DNA of 64,000 nt from a bacterium SCSIO 12741. GTDB taxonomy: Bacteria; Bacteroidota; Bacteroidia; Flavobacteriales_G; Salibacteraceae. The stretch is taken from assembly GCA_024398055.1 (NCBI GenBank), contig CP073749.1, positions 1,860,594 to 1,924,593 of the forward strand, written 5' to 3'. Shown here piece by piece: positions 52,984-60,667 of the stretch (the first letter of the stretch is position 1; each line of letters starts with the position of its first letter). Position numbers and translations under genes: made by a program. Below the pieces are notes generated by a model that ran no database searches, was not told the origin of the DNA, and saw only the letters and a program-made list of their open reading frames with translations.

Positions 52984-53724
52984 TCAAAGGTGTCCCGCCC
53001 GCCGTTTTTTGTCGTTAGGGTTATTACCAGTTTTACCAAGGTTGGTGGTTATTCGGTGGGCGGTTGAGGCCTCATCTTCTTTTGCTTTTGGCCGAGAATT
53101 CAAGATGGAATTCCAAGGGGGACTCACCAATTCAGGAGCCTTGGGGTGAAAGCGAAAATCACAACTTACTCGGGTATGGTCGGTTTGGTTGGCGTAGGTA
53201 CCGTGCTCGAGCATTCCGCCATCCCACAAAAGGGCTTGACCATAGCGCAATTCCAACGGACGGTAGTTGCCTTCACCGTAGTCGTTTTCACACCACAGGG
53301 TGTTGCTTCCAAACACATCGGTAAAGGGCAGGTAGCAATTGATTTGCTCGGGGCGACCGGTAACTTCTGCATCCCGGTGAAAATCGCTTACCGATCGGGT
53401 TCCGGCCAGGTGAACACGCATTTTGGGATGTGCCGCATAGCGAATGCGATGTCCGAAATGTGGAGCTACTACTTCGGCTACCCAGCGGTGATAAACTTGG
53501 TAAAAAACAGAATCATCCGGGATTTGCTGCATGAGTTTTCGAAGCACCAGATTGTCGGTATAGCTGAGTTTGACCTTACCCGTTTGTTTTTTCCATACCC
53601 GGTGTAAGGCTCCCAGGTTAGGGACCCGGAATACTTCTTCGCTGAGGATTTGCTGGAAGGGGTACTCGAGCACATCGTAATTCAATACCAGGCTCTGGTG
53701 GAGCGCTACTATCCTTGGAGTCAT
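52984..53724 (-). CDS. 2OG-Fe(II) dioxygenase, translationally coupled to the N-methyltransferase
   Basis: A 246-residue non-haem iron dioxygenase-like protein. FHRDAEVTGRPEQINCYLPF carries the iron ligands His116 and Asp118; MLEHGTYANQTDHTRVSCDF carries His174 and Arg185 (2-oxoglutarate). This double-stranded beta-helix core is that of PhyH-like hydroxylases. The final ~50 residues are disordered. The start codon overlaps the methyltransferase stop (ATGA), a strong sign of joint action; hydroxylation or desaturation of the same substrate is an inference. Confidence 0.8.
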   Translation of the reverse strand: MTPRIVALHQSLVLNYDVLEYPFQQILSEEVFRVPNLGALHRVWKKQTGKVKLSYTDNLVLRKLMQQIPDDSVFYQVYHRWVAEVVAPHFGHRIRYAAHPKMRVHLAGTRSVSDFHRDAEVTGRPEQINCYLPFTDVFGSNTLWCENDYGEGNYRPLELRYGQALLWDGGMLEHGTYANQTDHTRVSCDFRFHPKAPELVSPPWNSILNSRPKAKEDEASTAHRITTNLGKTGNNPNDKKRRAGHL

Positions 53725-55934
53725 GACAGGCGGGCAATGATTCGATTTACCACTTGGCTAATCAGGTGCTGCTTTTCCCACTTGTGCCATAGAAACAGGC
53801 CTCCCTTTTCTAAGTTCTCCCAGGCAATGGCCCGAAGGTGTTCGGCTGCCCAGTCGGGTATGTCCGGGCCTTGGTAGGACGGGTCTTCATGGATCTTTTT
53901 CGCCCCGTAAATGGAGGTTTTTTCCTGGGATTGGGAATCGATTAGATGCCCGAAGAATTCCAGCGAGCCAATGATCGGGTCCAGAATGAATTGTATTTCT
54001 CCTGCCGGCAGTTCTTTTTGGGCCTTCCAACTTAACCTTCCTTTTTCCAGTTGAAAAGTGGTGACCGTTTGAGATCCGATTTCGAGCAGGCCCTCCGAGA
54101 GCTGAAGTTTCTCAGGATGATCCACCCCAATTCCCGATCGCCTTAATACATAAAAACCATAGAAAAAGGAGTCTTCATAACCTTGGGTTTGGGTACTTGA
54201 AAACAGCCGTTGCCGCTGCGGATCAATTTCCTCGGCCTGCCAATTAACCTGGTGGATGGGTAGGCTGGAATCGGACCAGGTTTTTCCAATAAACTGGCGG
54301 TTTCCGTTCAAAGGAGCGTCGGGGCGAAGTGATCCGCTCAAAGGAACATCAGGCTGACTTTCCCAACTCAAAACGCCCTGCTGGTAGCGGAACGCCCGAA
54401 TTCGAACATCGTTGATGTACAATACACTTTTTTGCCAGCGCCTGGGATTTCCGATTAAGGTGATCACCCGTTTATTTTGGGAATCCAGGTACACGCCGGT
54501 CCAGGGAAAGAGCTGTGCCCGATTGATCGAGTCAATGGTACGGGTGAGTGCTGACCATTCCCAGTTCAAGTCATTTTCAACCAACCAATCCTTCAACACC
54601 GACTTTGCTTCTCGCCGATTCAAGCCGGCTAACTTCCTTCCCAACTGAGCAGTGGCCTTTTTGTTTTTGAGCAGATGAATAATCACCTTTTCCGTGGAAG
54701 TGGATCGCTGAAAAAGTCCTTTGGATGCCACCTGAATCGCACCTGATTCTCGGGTGGTTAGCAGCGACCTTTCCCGAGGTGATAATTGTTCAAAGCGAGG
54801 ATCATCAAGGGCTTCTTCAGGATTTTGACGGTACATCCTTTGAAGCTCAGGGTCGAAGTAGAGCGAGATAAGAAATTTACTGGCCTCGGTTTCAGGTTGC
54901 CAGGAATAGGAGCCTGGAATGGAAAAATCAGCAAAGGCATCAAAGGCTTTCATTTCCCGGGGACCATAGAGCCCAATTTCCCGCAAGGGTGAAGTGGGCG
55001 TAATCAGTTGTTGCCCCTCTTTAAGTACACCCAGCTCCCGGGCTACTTGTTCGTTGGTTGGGACCACCTCTTTTGGAGCCAGGTAAAACGTGGACAAACC
55101 TGTAATTCCGGCTTGGTTTTCGGGTCGATGAAGCTCTTCCAAAGAGTAGCGCTCAATAAGTGGATCTAAGGTGGGGTAGCGGGACGCGATGTAGTGGATC
55201 ACATCATAATCCTTTCCGTAAATCTCCTGAAGCCAATGGATAAACCGGGAAAAATTGGAATTCAAATAGCCTTGCCTGCGGTATCCCAATTCACCAATCA
55301 ATCCCACCTGCCAAAGGATAACATGTAGTGAGGGATCAATTCTGCGTTGGCGAATCAAAGCATCGGTGGCTTCATGGGTCTGTAGCCCCGGATGACAGGG
55401 ATCCACTCCCAAATCTGCGCAAAGGGTATCCAACGCACACACGCCGGCCTTCATTACCGCTCGGTAGCCCTCTCTTCGAGCCAGCAGGATGGCCCGATGG
55501 GTAGAAAGGACAAATATTCCCGGGTGGCCGTAAAAAACCACCACCACTTTTAGCCCTTGACGAACCCAGTAGAGTTGAGCCTCCGTCATTTGCATGTAGG
55601 TCGTGTACCGCACCTTGTTTTCTCCATAGAGCACGTACAAATCCAAGGCGTCTGGTCGAAGTTGTTTAAGCCAAACGTGGGTGGCCGGATCAGCTACGCA
55701 AAAGAGGACCTTATCAGCTGATTCAATCAGCTTTTTATCCCCAAGACTAAACCCAATGGATTCAATGCCTGAGCCCAAAATCAGGAGCTCTCCTGGCTTG
55801 GACTCTGGTGCCGGTTGTTCAGTTTGAGCCTTTTCAACGGAGGCCCGACTGGAGGCAATCCCCTGAGCTAATTCTTCCCAGGCCTGCAGATGTTCTTCAG
55901 CAGTGGGGTAGTTGGTAGAATGTGATTTATCCAT
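53721..55934 (-). CDS. Borosin-type peptide alpha-N-methyltransferase with long C-terminal extension
   Basis: A 737-residue protein. Residues ~47-290 are a tetrapyrrole-methylase fold closely resembling OphMA: GSGIESI (SAM loop, 54-60), VFYGHPGIF (133-141), AGVCALDTLCADLGVDPCHP and GLSTFYLAPK. Recalled OphMA catalytic residues Tyr63, Arg72, Tyr76 and Tyr98 correspond to Tyr100, Arg109, Tyr113 and Tyr135 at a constant offset. Residues ~345-406 match the clasp (DPELQRMYRQNPEEALDDPR, then LSPRERSLL and ESGAIQVASK). Fused borosins then carry a short hydrophobic core; here ~330 residues follow, with a helical segment (410-470) and two beta-rich repeats (475-567, 589-680). The modified substrate is unknown. 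Confidence 0.88.
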   Translation of the reverse strand: MDKSHSTNYPTAEEHLQAWEELAQGIASSRASVEKAQTEQPAPESKPGELLILGSGIESIGFSLGDKKLIESADKVLFCVADPATHVWLKQLRPDALDLYVLYGENKVRYTTYMQMTEAQLYWVRQGLKVVVVFYGHPGIFVLSTHRAILLARREGYRAVMKAGVCALDTLCADLGVDPCHPGLQTHEATDALIRQRRIDPSLHVILWQVGLIGELGYRRQGYLNSNFSRFIHWLQEIYGKDYDVIHYIASRYPTLDPLIERYSLEELHRPENQAGITGLSTFYLAPKEVVPTNEQVARELGVLKEGQQLITPTSPLREIGLYGPREMKAFDAFADFSIPGSYSWQPETEASKFLISLYFDPELQRMYRQNPEEALDDPRFEQLSPRERSLLTTRESGAIQVASKGLFQRSTSTEKVIIHLLKNKKATAQLGRKLAGLNRREAKSVLKDWLVENDLNWEWSALTRTIDSINRAQLFPWTGVYLDSQNKRVITLIGNPRRWQKSVLYINDVRIRAFRYQQGVLSWESQPDVPLSGSLRPDAPLNGNRQFIGKTWSDSSLPIHQVNWQAEEIDPQRQRLFSSTQTQGYEDSFFYGFYVLRRSGIGVDHPEKLQLSEGLLEIGSQTVTTFQLEKGRLSWKAQKELPAGEIQFILDPIIGSLEFFGHLIDSQSQEKTSIYGAKKIHEDPSYQGPDIPDWAAEHLRAIAWENLEKGGLFLWHKWEKQHLISQVVNRIIARLS

Positions 55935-57729
55935 GGGTTTTCTGGTTTTTTTGAAGGTGATGGAGTAGAACTTCTGTGGCCACTTTTAGGGGTAGTGGAT
56001 GGCCTTTGCAGGAGTATTTGGCCAGCGATTGATACATCAAGTAGGGAGCTGATACCTGACCCAGGGTTTTATTCAATTCTTCCTGGATTTTAGAGGGCCA
56101 TTTCCAATTCTTGAGGGCTTTGTCGGCCGCCGCATTTGGAGTGGATAGCAAAGTGGTAAGCACTTCTTCCTGCTCGGTTACTGAGGCTCCTTGCTGCACA
56201 AAATCGGCCATGGTCGTCCACCGCTCCTCCAAGCTATTGGCTGGGTTGAGCAGGTAGTTGATCAACATTCCAAGTGGTGCTGATTGAGAGGGTTGCTCCT
56301 GAGCCAGATGATGATTGGCTTTTTGATGCCACAGCTGAAGCATTTTTTGAGCGGCCATCATTCCTCCCATAAAGGCAACGTTGTTGAGCACTGCTTTGAA
56401 CAAGGCCCCTTTGTTGGACCATAAGGAGGATCCAATTCGGTTGAGTAACTGGTTAGGCGGAGCAGCATCAATATCCACATCCGTGTCAATATCGGTATCC
56501 ACATCCACGACATTGTCCACCACGGTGTCCACATCTACATCAATGTCTACGTCTACATCCACTACCACCAGGGCATCGATGTCCACGTCAATATCCACAT
56601 CTACATCCACGTCGGTGTCTACATCGGTATCCACGTCCGTATCAATGTCGGTGTCCACATCGGTATTGATGAGATCTATCGTTGAGTCGAATTCGTCCAG
56701 GGAAGAGGACCTTAGCGATTGCGCCACCTGACTCACTGAGTTTCTTACCGATTGAAGGATCGAAAGTCCTTGGGTTTGCAAGGCCTGAAACAAAGTGGGA
56801 ACTGCTTTGGCCAAGGAGATTATCGTGTGGGCAACGAGAATGAGATTGACCGCCGTAAACGACAGGTAGGCCAGATCATAGGCCACCATCCACCAGGCGA
56901 TTTTCGGTTTTTGATAGGGTTGAGCCATTACCTTTTGACCCATGAGGTGCCCGGTAATGAAAAAGTCGAAGGTGTTTGGAGCGCCATCATGAATGACCAT
57001 ATCCTGAATAAGGGCAGCAAGAGTGGGTTTGGCCGAGGTATCGGAGGCATCTATCAGTTTTCCCTTGCGGTAATGAAAAGCCTGGGCCGGTTGATCCCCT
57101 TCCTTGTACTCAATTTGTCCTTGTTTTGAAATGCTAAAGGTTCCCAGCACGTGGGTGGGAAGAACCAAAGGTTTTTCGGGTTTGGCTGGTGGAATGGCAT
57201 AGCAATAGTAGGTGCCAACCCAAGCCCGGGCATCGTTTTCTGCCCAATGCATTACCACGGCGAAAAGATCATAGTCAAAAGAGAATTCCTTAGATTTAAA
57301 CCAGGTATTCAGGATGGTTTTTTGCTTAGCCAATTGATTGGGATTTCGCAAAAACTCGTTGAGCTGCAGGGCTTCTGGTGAATAAGGCCTTCCCTTGAAT
57401 TTTTTGTAAAACTGAAAGGCATCCTGAGCTTGCTGAAGCGCATTGGAGCTAATATGAACCTGAATCTCACCCACTATATGCGTGGATGCATGTGCAACCG
57501 GCATTCCTGTATCGGGCAGGGCAAATACGAGGCTTTGTAGAGGCTCATCGGCTGGGGTAGAGTAGGTGCCATGTTGAGTTTGAGCCGCTACTGTACCCAC
57601 TTGGGTATACAATGGGTACCATTGTTCGGGATGGTGGGGACTTACCTTTGGCGGGAGTGTAAGGGTGTAAATATCCAACGCTGTGGTCAAGTCATTCTGA
57701 ATCTGAACGGAAGGAGTTGAAGTCGTCAT
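55927..57729 (-). CDS. Membrane protein with Val/Ile-Asp repeat tract, coupled to the methyltransferase
   Basis: A 600-residue protein with no family I recognise. Residues 1-275 are soluble; within them WVGTYY (170-175), AFHYRKGKL (217-225) and FFITGHL (256-262) match in order the beta module repeated in the methyltransferase. Hydrophobic helices lie at ~278-310 and ~448-462. Residues 356-422 are an almost pure alternation of Val/Ile/Thr with Asp. Residues 480-595 are helical. Its stop overlaps the methyltransferase start by eight bases (ATGGATAA), indicating coupled translation. It may present, anchor or be the substrate of the methyltransferase. Confidence 0.7.
   Translation of the reverse strand: MTTSTPSVQIQNDLTTALDIYTLTLPPKVSPHHPEQWYPLYTQVGTVAAQTQHGTYSTPADEPLQSLVFALPDTGMPVAHASTHIVGEIQVHISSNALQQAQDAFQFYKKFKGRPYSPEALQLNEFLRNPNQLAKQKTILNTWFKSKEFSFDYDLFAVVMHWAENDARAWVGTYYCYAIPPAKPEKPLVLPTHVLGTFSISKQGQIEYKEGDQPAQAFHYRKGKLIDASDTSAKPTLAALIQDMVIHDGAPNTFDFFITGHLMGQKVMAQPYQKPKIAWWMVAYDLAYLSFTAVNLILVAHTIISLAKAVPTLFQALQTQGLSILQSVRNSVSQVAQSLRSSSLDEFDSTIDLINTDVDTDIDTDVDTDVDTDVDVDVDIDVDIDALVVVDVDVDIDVDVDTVVDNVVDVDTDIDTDVDIDAAPPNQLLNRIGSSLWSNKGALFKAVLNNVAFMGGMMAAQKMLQLWHQKANHHLAQEQPSQSAPLGMLINYLLNPANSLEERWTTMADFVQQGASVTEQEEVLTTLLSTPNAAADKALKNWKWPSKIQEELNKTLGQVSAPYLMYQSLAKYSCKGHPLPLKVATEVLLHHLQKNQKTHG
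56464..56664 (-). repeat. Val/Ile-Asp coding repeat (GTGGAT/GATGTA-type hexamers)
   Basis: About 200 bases of imperfect hexamer repeats encode residues 356-422 of the 600-residue protein, such as TDVDTDIDTDVDTDVDTDVD and DVDVDVDIDVDID. Asp alternates with Val, Ile or Thr in nearly every pair. The tract is in frame and flanked by normal sequence, so copy number could change by recombination or slippage. Confidence 0.85.
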
Positions 57730-57759
57730 TGTTTTTAGGATTAGGGGTAGTAAAGAAGA

Positions 57760-59511
57760 TTAGTCCATCATGAGATCATCAGCTTCATCCTCTTCTTGAG
57801 GCTGAGTGTCTTTGCTCGCTTGATTATCCTTTTGAAACTGCCCTATTTGATTGATGCTGTTCGCTTCATCTTGAGCTGCAGAAGTAGCCGTGGTGGCTCC
57901 AATGCTTTGGTCCATTTGCTCAATGTTTTCGCCGGATTCGGTGACTTGCTTTTCTACTTTTTGAATCACCGGACTGGAGTTAGCAGAATCGGAATTCTCT
58001 ATTAGATTTTGGTCTTTTTTCAGGTCAATGGCAACCTTATCCATCTGAGCCTCTTCGTTTCCACTCGGGTCTGGATCGTTTTCCATCAAATTGTTCAACT
58101 CCCCTTCTTCCTTTCGGATCTGACTCTTCACTGTCTGAACATCATCGGAATCATCAAAAGAAAGATCATCATCGCTCTCTTCTGGTTGTTGGGGGCCTTT
58201 CTCTTCAATCCCCGTATCCTCCCGAATTTCCGCATCTCGCTTCTCGGCCTCATTCTGTACCATGTCTTTTTCTTCATCCAATCTTTTTTGAGTCAGTTTT
58301 TGATAGCCCCAGGAAACCAAAGATTTGATCCATCCGGCGATGGTCATCACAAGGCCTAAAATCAAATGCGCCGACATGTAGAGCCCGGTGATCGTGGAAA
58401 TCGATTGAATGGTCTGTTGGGTGGTTTTCGGATGAAAAAGTGTGTGCCAATAGCTGGGCGTTTGAGGTTTAGCCGAGCTGGAGGCTATGCTCTTTTTGTC
58501 GGCAGCAACTTCCCGGGCGGTTGGTGGGTGAGCGCCATGGGCTCCCACTACTTGTACTCCACCAATTTGACCAATAAGCGAGGGTATAATCTCCGTGTCA
58601 GATGATTTTTGAGAAATGACTTTTTTGAAAATACAATGGGGCTTCAGGCTCCAGGATTTGGTCGATTCAGGATGTTGAAGATTAAACACACCGTCTGAAA
58701 AAACCACCTTTTGCGGACACTTGGTGTCTACTTCGGTCATTTCTGGTTTACTGGGGTTAAGGGAGGGGTAGAAGATGCAGGAAAGCCCTCCATTAGGCAT
58801 GGAAAGGTCGATGCCTTCCTTGTTTTCGATCACCAGTTTTCCAACAAACTGACTTTTCTTTCCATCTCCTGAATAGAGATAAAAGGTGCAATCACCATAA
58901 TTGGTATAGCCAAACGGATAGTTGTGATAATAGCTATCAATGGCCATGATTTTTTCCAAGGTTACCTGCTGATAGGCGGTGGTGCTTTCAAAAAATGCAT
59001 TGACCACATTGGCCATCGCTTCAAAGCTCTGCTTTGCAGAGCCCTTCTTTCCATTGGCGGCTTGGCGGGCCAGGATCATGCCTTTTTGGGTGGCTGCCAG
59101 GTATTGTTTAACCTGTTTGGAGTTGGGCTGGGCCTGAATTTTCCGGTAGAAAGTTTCGGCCGCTTTCATGGTTTGCTCGTCTTGGTTGCTTACCACTATA
59201 GGAGCGGAGTTCGGTAAGATGCGTTCATTCCAAATGGGGAAAAACCAATCCGATGTGCAGATAAGCAGATGGAACATCTTTGGGGCTGGATTTTGCTGGT
59301 GACGTAGCGGGTAAATGGCCACTTCGTCAACCGAAAGAATACGCTGGTTTTTCTGAGAATTCAGAGTATCCATTCCTTGTTCATAAAGGTGTGCAGCCAC
59401 ATTGCCATTTGGGTTTTCATCAATCACCAGATTCACCGTCAGATTTTTGTTGGAGTCATTCGTGATTTTACAATCGGTGGAAGAGTTTGGAGCAGTTGTA
59501 GAGGGATTCAT
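57760..59511 (-). CDS. Membrane protein with acidic disordered tail, remote paralogue of the 600-residue protein
   Basis: A 583-residue protein of unrecognised family. Layout mirrors the next gene's product: a soluble N-terminal region (1-345), a membrane helix (STITGLYMSAHLILGLVMTI, ~372-391, with more hydrophobic residues to 400), and an acidic, Glu/Asp/Gln-rich C-terminal tail (410-583). Weaker copies of the shared beta-module strands are YGDCTFYLY (205-213), FVGKLVI (222-228) and VFSDGVFNL (270-278). It lies 30 bases upstream of the 600-residue protein gene and 35 bases downstream of the lysozyme-like gene. Confidence 0.65.
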   Translation of the reverse strand: MNPSTTAPNSSTDCKITNDSNKNLTVNLVIDENPNGNVAAHLYEQGMDTLNSQKNQRILSVDEVAIYPLRHQQNPAPKMFHLLICTSDWFFPIWNERILPNSAPIVVSNQDEQTMKAAETFYRKIQAQPNSKQVKQYLAATQKGMILARQAANGKKGSAKQSFEAMANVVNAFFESTTAYQQVTLEKIMAIDSYYHNYPFGYTNYGDCTFYLYSGDGKKSQFVGKLVIENKEGIDLSMPNGGLSCIFYPSLNPSKPEMTEVDTKCPQKVVFSDGVFNLQHPESTKSWSLKPHCIFKKVISQKSSDTEIIPSLIGQIGGVQVVGAHGAHPPTAREVAADKKSIASSSAKPQTPSYWHTLFHPKTTQQTIQSISTITGLYMSAHLILGLVMTIAGWIKSLVSWGYQKLTQKRLDEEKDMVQNEAEKRDAEIREDTGIEEKGPQQPEESDDDLSFDDSDDVQTVKSQIRKEEGELNNLMENDPDPSGNEEAQMDKVAIDLKKDQNLIENSDSANSSPVIQKVEKQVTESGENIEQMDQSIGATTATSAAQDEANSINQIGQFQKDNQASKDTQPQEEDEADDLMMD

Positions 59512-59546
59512 AAGCGGAAGTTTATGCGGTTTAGTGATTCAGTGAA

Positions 59547-60347
59547 TTACCGGTGGATTTCGTAAAAAGCAGGTTGAGCCAAATCCAGGTCGTTGTGTTG
59601 TTCATAGGTGTTGGTTTTTTGCCAAACGCTCCAGCCTTTTCGTTTCCAAACAGCTGGAACACGGGGTTCTTTTTGGGAGGTGTAGTCGGCTACCCACAAG
59701 GGATATTGAGCGAAGTTGGAATCGGTTAAATAGGCCTCTCCAAAATAGTAGTTGGTGTAGATCATCGGTTTGGTCTGGGTGAGTTTTTCGAGGCGGTTCA
59801 GAAAGAGTTTGACGTTGTTTTTTACATTCTCGTCAAAGGGATAATGGGTGATGCTGGCGGTTTCCACATCCAGCACCAAAGGCATGGAGGCTGATTTGTA
59901 AATCGGTTTGATTTGTTCGTAGAAAAACTCCGCCTGTTTTTGACCATCATCATGGTTTCTAAAAAAGTGATAAGCCCCATATACCAGGTTCTTTTTCACG
60001 GCTGTTTTCCATTCCGAATACAAGTTTGGATTGCTGTATCCTAATCCGTCTGTCGCCTTGAGGTACACAAAAGAAATGCTGTCTTCAGGGCTTAAATCTT
60101 CCAGTTCCTTCAAGCGGTATTTCGCAATGTCGATCCCATATACCTTCTGAGTTTGGTTGAGAGATGAATTGGATTTTAAGGCTGGTTTTTCTTTTTCTTG
60201 GCGATCCTTTTGGATCATTTTTTTGAGGTGGAGGCGGTACCAAATTATGCTTCCGGCAATCATCAGAACGATGGTTTTGAGCAGGATCACGATCTTAAGC
60301 ATGAGCAGGATTTTTTCCAATGCTCCACTGGATATTCTGAATTTCAT
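59547..60347 (-). CDS. Membrane-anchored GH25 lysozyme-like muramidase
   Basis: A 266-residue protein with one N-terminal transmembrane helix (~13-36) and an exposed GH25 domain: VYGIDIAKY (Asp73), FVYLKATDGLGYSNP, GAYHFFRNHDDG, MPLVLDVET (Asp160, Glu162), MIYTNYYFGE and PLWVADYT. GH25 enzymes cleave the beta-1,4 bond of peptidoglycan. Residues typical of the active site are present, so activity is plausible. Its place inside a modification operon suggests wall remodelling or release of a surface product. Confidence 0.85.
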   Translation of the reverse strand: MKFRISSGALEKILLMLKIVILLKTIVLMIAGSIIWYRLHLKKMIQKDRQEKEKPALKSNSSLNQTQKVYGIDIAKYRLKELEDLSPEDSISFVYLKATDGLGYSNPNLYSEWKTAVKKNLVYGAYHFFRNHDDGQKQAEFFYEQIKPIYKSASMPLVLDVETASITHYPFDENVKNNVKLFLNRLEKLTQTKPMIYTNYYFGEAYLTDSNFAQYPLWVADYTSQKEPRVPAVWKRKGWSVWQKTNTYEQHNDLDLAQPAFYEIHR

Positions 60348-60362
60348 AAGGGTAGTTTTTGT

Positions 60363-60449
60363 GCCCTTTCGGGCCCCTTCCCCGAGGTAATCAGCGGGGA
60401 AGGGAGTCTAAACAAATGAACAGCTAAAGCCCTTTTTTCAAAGGCTTTA
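60363..60449 (-). promoter_or_regulatory. Three consecutive hairpins between the 59-residue ORF and the lysozyme gene
   Basis: In the 121-base gap on the minus strand are TAAAGCC/GGCTTTA (60425-60449), a perfect 10-bp stem CCCTTCCCCG/CGGGGAAGGG (60375-60404) and a short GCCC/GGGC stem (60363-60374). None is followed by a clear U-tract on the minus strand. They could attenuate transcription or stabilise the upstream mRNA. Confidence 0.55.
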
Positions 60450-60468
60450 ACTGATCAGGAGATAAAGG

Positions 60469-60648
60469 TTAAAGCTTGATGTGGAGCACTTTGGCTAAGT
60501 ACCCAGCATCACCCAATGTCACCTTGCCCGTTTTGTCAATCCCGACAAGGACTTTAATTCCGCCCTTAATAACCATTAGGGTTTTCGGTGCGACTTTAAC
60601 GGCGATGCCCAGCTTCTGGAGTATTCCGAGTATAAGTTCAAGTGTCAT
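60469..60648 (-). CDS. 59-residue Ile/Val/Gly-rich small protein, candidate precursor
   Basis: A short frame from an ATG at 60648 to TAA at 60469 encodes 59 residues: MTLELILGILQKLGIAVKVA, then PKTLMVIKGGIKVLVGIDKT and GKVTLGDAGYLAKVLHIKL. It is amphipathic and rich in Ile, Val, Leu and Gly, lacks Cys, and has no signal peptide or recognised family. It sits 20 bases after the 415-residue gene and before strong hairpins, a common arrangement for a RiPP precursor. I could not align it to known borosin leaders. Confidence 0.55.
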   Translation of the reverse strand: MTLELILGILQKLGIAVKVAPKTLMVIKGGIKVLVGIDKTGKVTLGDAGYLAKVLHIKL

Positions 60649-60667
60649 TTCAAGAGGATTTTAAGGG

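Noticed and set aside
53721-55934. Cobalamin or sirohaem methyltransferase
   Set aside because: Although the fold is shared, the clasp, the DLY...R..TY...FYGHPG set and the absence of any tetrapyrrole genes favour the borosin type.
56381-56731. Plus-strand frame rich in Ser/Thr/Val (STSTSVSTSV repeats)
   Set aside because: It is the antisense shadow of the Val/Asp hexamer tract in the 600-residue protein gene and has no start context or neighbours.
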